Below, one piece after another: positions 57,699-64,000 of a DNA stretch of 64,000 nucleotides. Both the position numbers and the translations under genes were made by a program. Within the stretch, counting starts at the first letter, position 1; every line of letters starts with the position of its first letter. The notes under the pieces are model-generated. The model saw nothing but the letters and a program-made list of their open reading frames with translations, had not been told where the DNA came from and made no database searches. The stretch comes from Palleronia sp. LCG004 (lineage in GTDB: Bacteria; Pseudomonadota; Alphaproteobacteria; Rhodobacterales; Rhodobacteraceae): assembly GCF_032931615.1 (NCBI RefSeq), contig NZ_CP136759.1, positions 1,054,001 through 1,118,000 on the forward strand. Reading direction: 5' to 3'.

Positions 57699-59069
57699 AT
57701 GGCCGACTGGCAGAAATCGTCCTGGCGCGCGCGCCCGCGCATCCAGATGCCGGATTATACCGACGCCGCCGCGCTCGGCGCAGTCGAGAGCCGTCTCTCG
57801 CGGTTTCCCCCGCTCGTCTTCGCGGGCGAGGCGCGGACGCTGAAATCGGAACTCGCCGCCGTGTCGCGCGGAGAGGCGTTCCTCTTGCAGGGTGGCGATT
57901 GCGCTGAGAGCTTCGCGGAATTCTCGGCCGATACGATCCGCGACACCTTCAAGGTGATGCTGCAAATGGCGATGGTCCTGACCTATGGGGCCAAAGTTCC
58001 GACCGTGAAGGTCGGGCGCATGGCCGGTCAATTCGCCAAGCCCCGAAGCAGCGCGACCGAGACAATCGGCGATCGCGAGCTTCCGTCCTATCGTGGCGAC
58101 ATCATCAACGGGTTCGAGTTCACGCCCGAAGCGCGGATCCCGGATCCGAACCGCATGCTCGAAGCCTACACCCAGGCGGCCGCGACCCTGAACCTTCTAA
58201 GGGCGTTTTCCAAGGGGGGCTTCGCCGACGTGCACCGGGTGCACGCATGGACGCTCGGCTTCACGGACGCGGATGAGGCCGGAAAGTATCGCGACATCGC
58301 CAACCGCATTCAGGATACGCTCGACTTTATCACGGCGGCCGGCATCACGGCCGATCGCAATGCCGAGCTTTCGACCGTCGACTTCTATACCTCGCACGAG
58401 GCTCTGCTGCTCGAATACGAAGAGGCTCTGTCGCGGGTCGACTCTCTCACCGGGCAGAACATCGCGGGGTCGGGCCACCTGATCTGGATCGGCGATCGCA
58501 CGCGACAGCCCGATGGCGCGCATGTCGAATTCTGCCGTGGCGTGGCCAATCCGATCGGTGTCAAATGCGGTCCCTCGATGACCCCGTCGGAACTGAAGCA
58601 ACTCATCGAGATCCTGAACCCCGGCAATGAGGCGGGGCGCCTCACGCTCATCGCGCGGTTCGGTGCAGGAACCGTGGGGGACCACCTTCCCGCACTTGTT
58701 CAGGCGGTGCGCGAGGAAGGCGCGAACGTCGTGTGGTCTTGTGATCCGATGCACGGCAACACGATCAAGTCCGCTTCCGGCTACAAGACGAGGCCGTTCG
58801 AGTCGGTTTTGCGTGAAGTCCAGGAGTTCTTTGCGGTCCACAATTCGGAAGGTACGATTCCGGGCGGCGTCCATTTCGAGATGACCGGCAAGGACGTGAC
58901 CGAATGCACCGGCGGTGTCCGCGCGGTCAGCGACGAGGATCTCTCCGATCGGTATCACACCGCTTGCGATCCGCGGCTGAATGCCAGCCAGGCGCTGGAG
59001 TTGGCTTTCCTGGTGGCCGAGGAACTGAGAAATCGCGGCATGGCGTCCACGCGCGCCGCGGTCGTCTGA
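57699..59069 (+). CDS. aroG: Class II 3-deoxy-D-arabino-heptulosonate-7-phosphate synthase
   Basis: A 456-residue enzyme that joins phosphoenolpyruvate and erythrose 4-phosphate, the first step of aromatic synthesis. It belongs to the plant-type class II family. Metal and substrate residues are visible: Cys in QGGDCAESF, the Arg/Lys blocks KPRSSATET and [10 protein letters not shown] (here [13 protein letters not shown]), His in [11 protein letters not shown] and Glu/Asp in [15 protein letters not shown] and [10 protein letters not shown]. The ATG at 57699 follows GGAGGA; the ATG at 57687 is less well placed. It is divergent from the liv operon and is followed by a terminator. Confidence 0.93.
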   Translation: MADWQKSSWRARPRIQMPDYTDAAALGAVESRLSRFPPLVFAGEARTLKSELAAVSRGEAFLLQGGDCAESFAEFSADTIRDTFKVMLQMAMVLTYGAKVPTVKVGRMAGQFAKPRSSATETIGDRELPSYRGDIINGFEFTPEARIPDPNRMLEAYTQAAATLNLLRAFSKGGFADVHRVHAWTLGFTDADEAGKYRDIANRIQDTLDFITAAGITADRNAELSTVDFYTSHEALLLEYEEALSRVDSLTGQNIAGSGHLIWIGDRTRQPDGAHVEFCRGVANPIGVKCGPSMTPSELKQLIEILNPGNEAGRLTLIARFGAGTVGDHLPALVQAVREEGANVVWSCDPMHGNTIKSASGYKTRPFESVLREVQEFFAVHNSEGTIPGGVHFEMTGKDVTECTGGVRAVSDEDLSDRYHTACDPRLNASQALELAFLVAEELRNRGMASTRAAVV

Positions 59070-59082
59070 TCCGACGAAGGTA

Positions 59083-59110
59083 AAAGGGCGCGGTCGATGC
59101 CGCGCCCTTT
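59083..59110. terminator. Terminator between aroG and the PAS gene
   Basis: A perfect 11-bp stem (59083-59093 with 59100-59110, 6-base loop) begins 13 bases after the aroG stop. The stem itself starts with AAA and ends with TTT, so it can act for both strands. Confidence 0.8.
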
Positions 59111-59172
59111 CCACTCTTTAAACTGACACTCGTCGAAGCGACCGGCCGTGACGACACTCGTCCTGTCGATCG

Positions 59173-59859
59173 TTACTCTCGTTCGATCGACGAAACGATC
59201 CGCAGAGACGCGCGACGTTCATCGATCGAACGAAGATTCGCGCGTGCCCTGTCGGCGGTTGCAAATGCATCATCGTCCGAGATTGCGGCACTTTGATGGC
59301 CATCCGATGTCGTTCCGAAAAGTTTGCGAAGGTCCTCGCTCACGATATCGAACCGCTGCGGCGCACGGGCAGGGCGCGCAGACGATGCGATCGCGCCGAC
59401 GGCGCGGCTGACCTGTCCGAACCGGTCGCGCAGCGGCAGGAAGAGCATTTGCGCAGTGGGTTTGGCCCGGAGACCCTGTCGCTGACCTTCCAGGCCGAGG
59501 ACGAGGCGCACTGGATCGTCGAAGACGGCGCGCAGAGCCGCGTTCAGCGGGTCACGCGCCTCGGGAGTGAAAGCTGACGACAGCGGCATACCCCGCATTT
59601 CGATTCCCATGATATCGGTTACGGCCTGTCCCGCGATGCGAAACCGTGCCAGGCCCGGAGCGATACGTTCCAGAAGAAAGATACGGTCGAGCACCCCGTC
59701 GAGCCCTCGTGGATCCACCTCGTCACGGAACGGCATGTCCCGCGTTCCGGCAAGCGCGCTCCAGTAGGTTTCGAGCTGCGCGAAGGCAGGGTCGTATGCC
59801 TGGGCAGCCCGGCGGGCACCCAGCGACACGATCCTGTCGTCGTCATTCGATCCGAACAT
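59173..59859 (-). CDS. PAS_5 domain protein
   Basis: A 228-residue protein whose middle (about 25-165) matches the PAS_5 pattern of alphaproteobacteria: LETYWSALAGTRDMPFRDEV, then DPRGLDGVLDRIFLLERI and GLARFRIAGQAV, followed by the strand-rich LRAKPTAQMLFLPLRDRFGQ. No kinase, HTH or catalytic domain is attached, so it is a single PAS sensor or adapter; ligand and partner are unknown. The ATG at 59859 is chosen because GAAAGG lies upstream; a GTG two codons earlier is also possible. Confidence 0.82.
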   Translation of the reverse strand: MFGSNDDDRIVSLGARRAAQAYDPAFAQLETYWSALAGTRDMPFRDEVDPRGLDGVLDRIFLLERIAPGLARFRIAGQAVTDIMGIEMRGMPLSSAFTPEARDPLNAALRAVFDDPVRLVLGLEGQRQGLRAKPTAQMLFLPLRDRFGQVSRAVGAIASSARPARAPQRFDIVSEDLRKLFGTTSDGHQSAAISDDDAFATADRARANLRSIDERRASLRIVSSIERE

Positions 59860-59997
59860 CGTCACCTTTCCCCGTCCCCGCGTTGTGGCGGGATCTCACG
59901 TCTGATAATGCGTTCAGACCATCTGCTTTCCCGCCATCGGTCATACAATGGCCGTGCAAGAAAATCCGTCTCAATTTTAGACAAAGGTTAATGGTCC

Positions 59998-60891
59998 ATG
60001 GTCCAATCTATGACGGCCTATGCATCCGGCACGGGTGGTGCGGACGCCTGGGCCTGGTCGTGGGAGCTTCGAAGCGTCAATTCCCGTGGTCTTGATCTCA
60101 GGCTGCGCGTTCCGGAGTGGATTGACGGCCTCGAGCCGGGCTTGCGCACGCGTTTGCGCGACGCCGCAGCGCGCGGAGCGATCACGGTGTCGCTTCGCCT
60201 TGGCCGTGCTGACGAAGGACGTGGGGAGGCGGATTCCGATGCTGTCGAGATCGCCCTGCGCCGGATCGCGACCGTTCATGCCCGGGCGGCCCAGCAGGGA
60301 ATGACGCTTGCGCCGAGCACCGCGACTGATGTCCTGACGCTCGCAGCGGGAGAGAGCAGGGGGCATGCCGGCCCCGAGGAAATCGCGACACTCCGCAACA
60401 CGCTTCTGGCGCAGTTCGAGGCCGAGATCCTCGCGCCGTTCCTCGAAATGAGACAGGCGGAAGGCCGCGCGCTTGGCTCGATACTCTTGCAGCATGTCGA
60501 TGATATCTCGCGGCTCGTCGATACCGCTGCCGAACTGGCCGAGGCGCGGCTTCCCAAGATGCAGGCGGGTCTCGAGGCTGCACTTTCGCGCGTGGCCGGA
60601 AACGCAGAGGGAGCGGACCCGACGCGCGTCGCTCAGGAGCTTGCCATGGTGGCCGTCCGCGCCGATGTCACGGAAGAAATCGACCGCCTGCGTACCCATG
60701 TTGTGGCGGCACGCGACCACCTTGCCGACCATGGTCCGATCGGACGAAAACTCGACTTCCTCGCGCAGGAATTCAATCGCGAGGCAAACACGCTCTGCGC
60801 CAAGGCTCAGGACACCGATCTCGGGGCGACCGGCCTCGCCCTCAAGGCGGTGATCGACCAGATGCGCGAGCAGATCCAGAACGTGGAATGA
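59998..60891 (+). CDS. yicC: YicC family endoribonuclease
   Basis: A 297-residue protein of the YicC family, endoribonucleases with a role in small-RNA turnover. The N-terminal block [11 protein letters not shown] with [20 protein letters not shown] (about 28-47) and the C-terminal DUF1732 part ([20 protein letters not shown] then [20 protein letters not shown] and [20 protein letters not shown]) are diagnostic. It precedes gmk by four bases, the standard yicC-gmk order. Confidence 0.95.
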   Translation: MVQSMTAYASGTGGADAWAWSWELRSVNSRGLDLRLRVPEWIDGLEPGLRTRLRDAAARGAITVSLRLGRADEGRGEADSDAVEIALRRIATVHARAAQQGMTLAPSTATDVLTLAAGESRGHAGPEEIATLRNTLLAQFEAEILAPFLEMRQAEGRALGSILLQHVDDISRLVDTAAELAEARLPKMQAGLEAALSRVAGNAEGADPTRVAQELAMVAVRADVTEEIDRLRTHVVAARDHLADHGPIGRKLDFLAQEFNREANTLCAKAQDTDLGATGLALKAVIDQMREQIQNVE

Positions 60892-60895
60892 CCCT

Positions 60896-61546
60896 ATGAC
60901 AGACGGACAGGACCGCCGCGGTCTTCTCATCATCCTGAGTTCCCCCTCGGGTGCAGGCAAGTCGACGCTCGCCCGCAGGCTGAACGCATGGGATCCCTCG
61001 ATCCTCTTCTCGGTTTCTGCGACGACGCGCTCTCCGCGTGAGAACGAAGTCGAGGGGCGTGACTATTACTTCGTTGGCGAGGAAGAGTTCCGTCGGCATG
61101 TAACGGATGGCGACATGCTGGAACATGCGCATGTCTTCGGCAACTTCTACGGATCGCCCCGCAAACCGGTCGAGCGCGCTATCGCCGCCGGAAAGGACGT
61201 GCTCTTCGACATCGACTGGCAGGGCGCGCAACAGATCCGCAACTCACCGCTGACGACGCATACCTTGTCGATCTTTCTGCTGCCGCCCTCGATGATCGAG
61301 CTGCGGCGCAGGCTCGAGGCGCGTGGCCAGGATGATTCCACCACCATCGCCCGCCGCATGGACAAGAGCTGGGACGAGATCAGCCATTGGGACGGCTATG
61401 ACTTCGTCCTCGTCAACGACGATCTCGACGAGACCGAACGGCGTCTCAAGACGATCATCACCGCGGCGCGCCTGCGCCGCGCGCAGCAGCCAAACCTGTT
61501 GCAGCACGTCAGAGAGCTGCAATCCGAATTCGAGGACCGCACATGA
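60896..61546 (+). CDS. gmk: Guanylate kinase
   Basis: A 216-residue kinase that converts GMP to GDP. The P-loop is [10 protein letters not shown] (15-24), the GMP-binding region shows [20 protein letters not shown], and the lid contains [20 protein letters not shown]. Length and motifs are normal. Its stop overlaps the gamma carbonic anhydrase start by four bases (ATGA). Confidence 0.97.
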   Translation: MTDGQDRRGLLIILSSPSGAGKSTLARRLNAWDPSILFSVSATTRSPRENEVEGRDYYFVGEEEFRRHVTDGDMLEHAHVFGNFYGSPRKPVERAIAAGKDVLFDIDWQGAQQIRNSPLTTHTLSIFLLPPSMIELRRRLEARGQDDSTTIARRMDKSWDEISHWDGYDFVLVNDDLDETERRLKTIITAARLRRAQQPNLLQHVRELQSEFEDRT

Positions 61547-62079
61547 TCTATGCTCTCGACGACCACACGCCTCTTCTCGACCCGGACGGTACCGTCTGGG
61601 TCGCTCCCGATGCCAACGTCATCGGGAAAGTCGTTCTGGAGGCGCGATCCTCGGTCTGGTTCGGTGCGACCCTGCGCGGCGACAACGAAGAGATCCGGTT
61701 GGGCGAAGGATCGAACATTCAGGAGAATTCGGTCCTTCACACGGATATGGGATTCCCGCTGACGATCGGCCGGAACTGCACGATCGGTCACCGGGCGATG
61801 CTGCATGGCTGCACCATCGGCGACAATTCCCTGGTCGGGATGGGTGCCACGATCCTCAACGGCGCGAAGATCGGCCGCAATTGCCTGATCGGGGCATGCG
61901 CGCTCGTCACGGAGGGTAAGGAGATCCCCGATGGATCGCTCGTCGTGGGCGCACCCGGAAAAGTCGTTCGCGAGCTCGATGACGAAGCGATCGCCGGGCT
62001 CGAAGCATCGGCGCGCCATTACCAGGAAAACGCAGCACGGTTCATGGCCGGGCTCACCGCACTCGGAGGTCCGCGATGA
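61543..62079 (+). CDS. Gamma carbonic anhydrase family protein
   Basis: A 178-residue left-handed β-helix protein of the γ-carbonic anhydrase family. Hexapeptide turns repeat through the middle (for example [20 protein letters not shown] and [20 protein letters not shown]). Zinc-site His residues appear in [16 protein letters not shown], as in the paired histidines of the family. It may hydrate CO2 or bind another small acid. It overlaps gmk upstream and the PLP enzyme downstream by four bases each, so all three are translationally coupled. Confidence 0.92.
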   Translation: MIYALDDHTPLLDPDGTVWVAPDANVIGKVVLEARSSVWFGATLRGDNEEIRLGEGSNIQENSVLHTDMGFPLTIGRNCTIGHRAMLHGCTIGDNSLVGMGATILNGAKIGRNCLIGACALVTEGKEIPDGSLVVGAPGKVVRELDDEAIAGLEASARHYQENAARFMAGLTALGGPR

Positions 62080-63254
62080 GCGCCCGGACCCCGGTTCGCC
62101 GGACGCCCTGGCCGGAAGGGACGAGCCGCCCGCTCGGCACGCCGCTGCAACCGTCGGTCGTCTACGCAGCGAAATCTCCCGATGCTCTCGACGACATCTA
62201 CGAAGGACGCGCCGAGGGGTATTCCTACGCGCGCGAGGCCCATCCCAACGCCGATGTGCTCGCACGCAAGATCGACGCTCTCGAAAATGCTTCCGGCGGA
62301 ATCGTCGTCGGCTCTGGCATGGCGGCGGTTACTGCGGCGGTACTCGGTAACCTCGAGGCCGGCGAACATCTCCTCGGTGCGTCGCAGCTCTACGGCCGGT
62401 CTCTCAGGATGATGAAGACCGAACTTCCGCGCATGGGCATTGCAACATCCGTCGCCGATCCGACCGATCTCGCGCAAATCGAAGCCGCTCTGCGCCCGGA
62501 GACGCGGATGATCCTGATCGAGATCGTCTCGAACCCGACCTTGCGGATCGCCGATCTCGACGGCATTGCGGCGCTCGCCAGGGATCGCGGGATCCTTCTC
62601 GCGGTCGATAACACTTTCACAACGCCGAGGGCCGTCCAACCGCTCGATCATGGGGCCGACATCGTCATCCATTCCGTGACGAAGCTGCTGGCTGGCCATT
62701 CCGATGCAACGCTCGGCTACGTCGTCGCTCGCGATCCCGAACGCAATGCTGCGATGCTGGGCTTCGCCTCGACGCTCGGTCTGACGGCAAGCCCGTTCGA
62801 CTGCTGGCTGGCCGAGCGGGGACTTCATTCTTTCGAGCTGCGCTACGACCGGGCCGAGGACAACGCACGCGCGCTCGCAGAGCATCTCGACGGCCTGCCG
62901 GGTGTCGTTCGCGTGATCTATCCGGGACGCGCCGATCACCCCGATCACGACCGGGCCCGTGCATTGCTCGGCGATCGGACCGGCAACATGGTGACGTTCG
63001 AGATCGAAGGCGGACGGCAAGCGGCCAACCGACTGGTCGAGGCCGCCCGCGACATTGCCTTCGCCCCGACGCTCGGCGACATCGGAACGACGCTGAGCCA
63101 TCCCGCCACCTCGTCCCATCGTGCGCTGAGTGCGGAGGAGCGCGCAGCGCTCGGCCTTTCCGAGGGGTCCTTTCGCGTTTCGGTCGGTGTAGAGCCCGCC
63201 GATCTGCTCTGTGAGGAATTCGAGACCGCGATCCGCGCGGCAGCGAACGGATGA
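62076..63254 (+). CDS. PLP-dependent trans-sulfuration enzyme (cystathionine γ-synthase/β-lyase family)
   Basis: A 392-residue fold-type I PLP enzyme of the Cys/Met metabolism family. The PLP lysine is in [12 protein letters not shown] near residue 203. [20 protein letters not shown] and the [24 protein letters not shown] strand (reads [14 protein letters not shown]) are typical, as is the N-terminal [16 protein letters not shown] and [12 protein letters not shown] block. Whether it acts as a synthase, a β-lyase or a γ-lyase cannot be told from motifs. It overlaps the γ-carbonic anhydrase gene upstream and a histidine kinase gene downstream by four bases each. Confidence 0.9.
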   Translation: MSARTPVRRTPWPEGTSRPLGTPLQPSVVYAAKSPDALDDIYEGRAEGYSYAREAHPNADVLARKIDALENASGGIVVGSGMAAVTAAVLGNLEAGEHLLGASQLYGRSLRMMKTELPRMGIATSVADPTDLAQIEAALRPETRMILIEIVSNPTLRIADLDGIAALARDRGILLAVDNTFTTPRAVQPLDHGADIVIHSVTKLLAGHSDATLGYVVARDPERNAAMLGFASTLGLTASPFDCWLAERGLHSFELRYDRAEDNARALAEHLDGLPGVVRVIYPGRADHPDHDRARALLGDRTGNMVTFEIEGGRQAANRLVEAARDIAFAPTLGDIGTTLSHPATSSHRALSAEERAALGLSEGSFRVSVGVEPADLLCEEFETAIRAAANG

Positions 63255-64000
63255 CCGAGAGCGAGCTCGGCGAGCTTCTCGAAGCACTGCCGCTGCCCGC
63301 CCTGCTGATCGGCCCGCGCGAGCGGATCCTCGCGATGAACGCGAACGCCTCGGGGCTGCTCGGGCAGGGACTGGTCGGGCGGCACTACGTCGCGGCACTG
63401 CGTCAGCCGGCCCTCATCGACACGATCGAGGGGGTCGGCCGGGACCGGTTGACGCGAAACGTCGACTACACGAGCCATGACGGCGATCGCGACATGATTT
63501 GGGCCGCGAACGTCGCCGTGGCGGGGGCTGGCATCCTCGTCAGCTTCGAGGACCGCACCCTCGCGGCAGAGGCGGGACAGATGCGGCGTGATTTCGTGGC
63601 GAATGTCAGCCATGAATTGCGCACACCTTTGACAGCTCTGATGGGATATATCGAGACGCTGCAAGGGCCTGCACGGAATGACCAGGTGGCGCGGGATCGG
63701 TTCCTGGCGACAATGGCGGGCGAGGCCAACCGGATGAACCGTCTGGTCCAGGACCTCCTGTCGCTCAGCCGTGTCGAGGCCGCAGCACGCGTGAAGCCCA
63801 CCGAAGAGGTCGATCTGCCATCGCTCATCCAGCAGGTAAAAGCCTTGCTGGGAACGATCTCGGCCGAGCGCGAGACCCGGATCGAGTTCGTCCCGCCTCC
63901 GGATCCGGTGGTCGTGCCCGGCGATAACGATCAGCTTCGTCAGGTCTTCGTCAATCTGCTGGAGAACGCGATCAAGTATGGCGGCGGGACGGTTACGGTC
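63251..64000 (+). CDS. PhoR-like sensor histidine kinase (partial)
   Basis: The first 250 codons are present and the gene runs off the window. An N-terminal PAS-like sensor region (about 5-100) is followed by the dimerisation/phospho-acceptor motif FVANVSHELRTPLTALMGYI with His121, and the start of the ATP-binding domain with the N-box LLENAIKYGGG near 235. No membrane span is seen in this part, so the sensor is cytoplasmic. PhoR-type kinases of this shape respond to phosphate together with a PstSCAB-PhoU-PhoB set that would lie beyond the window. It overlaps the PLP-enzyme stop by four bases. Confidence 0.85.
   Translation, partial: MTESELGELLEALPLPALLIGPRERILAMNANASGLLGQGLVGRHYVAALRQPALIDTIEGVGRDRLTRNVDYTSHDGDRDMIWAANVAVAGAGILVSFEDRTLAAEAGQMRRDFVANVSHELRTPLTALMGYIETLQGPARNDQVARDRFLATMAGEANRMNRLVQDLLSLSRVEAAARVKPTEEVDLPSLIQQVKALLGTISAERETRIEFVPPPDPVVVPGDNDQLRQVFVNLLENAIKYGGGTVTV

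Overview
The window is a GC-rich, gene-dense bacterial chromosome segment. It most likely comes from an alphaproteobacterium of the Rhodobacterales (Roseobacter/Rhodobacter group). The case rests on several things read from the sequence: a holin and GH108 endolysin pair of the type used by Rhodobacterales gene transfer agents (GTAs), a single-chain indolepyruvate ferredoxin oxidoreductase, a plant-type (class II) DAHP synthase, a PAS_5 protein, a BolA/Grx4 pair, and ordinary alphaproteobacterial ccm, znu and liv loci. No search was run, so the placement is an inference.

Layout. 1-5 kb: the tail of a TRAP solute-binding protein, an HNH nuclease, and a zwf-pgl-pgi operon for hexose-phosphate oxidation, closed by a terminator shared with convergent tkt. 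7-12.5 kb: a coiled-coil protein with zapA, the grxD/small membrane protein/bolA cluster, purL, and a LysR regulator divergent from the ior gene. 12.6-22.8 kb: ior, murI, argC, ccmE, then a block of five overlapping genes (endolysin, holin, a BhlA-like small holin-like protein, a 38-codon ORF and a membrane protein) that sits between ccmE and ccmF-ccmH. 22.9-32.1 kb: an enoyl-CoA hydratase-family protein, a transglutaminase-like protein, an old yellow enzyme, and an L-fucose locus (fucU, sugar ABC transporter, L-fuconate dehydratase, L-fucose dehydrogenase). 32.1-37.7 kb: a zinc locus (znuB, znuC and zur facing znuA) with a candidate Zur box, followed by a DUF1007/NicO metal-transport pair and a voltage-gated-like ion channel that ends in a zinc ribbon.

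37.7-51.7 kb is the accessory part. tRNA-Thr(TGT) is followed by an intact IS5-family (IS903-group) element with a perfect 9-bp target duplication. Then come a LysR regulator, a nucleoside-hydrolase remnant, a DUF1028/RidA/flavin-monooxygenase cluster, an EamA exporter facing another LysR, a DUF421 protein, a secreted CehA/McbA-type PHP metallohydrolase, and a DHA2 exporter with a MarR-like winged-helix tail. 51.7-57.5 kb holds a MocA-like nucleotidyltransferase and a livK-livG-livF-livH-livM branched-chain amino acid (or related amide) ABC operon. 57.7-64 kb holds class II aroG, a PAS protein, yicC, gmk, a gamma carbonic anhydrase, a trans-sulfuration PLP enzyme and the start of a PhoR-like histidine kinase, the last four overlapping end to end.

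The points most worth following up are the GTA-type lysis module embedded in the cytochrome c maturation locus with its small unannotated ORFs, the MFS-MarR fusion with a nearby 17-bp perfect inverted repeat, the zinc-linked DUF1007/NicO/channel genes, and the uncharacterised DUF1028-RidA-monooxygenase cluster. I found no CRISPR array, rRNA, riboswitch or complete prophage.
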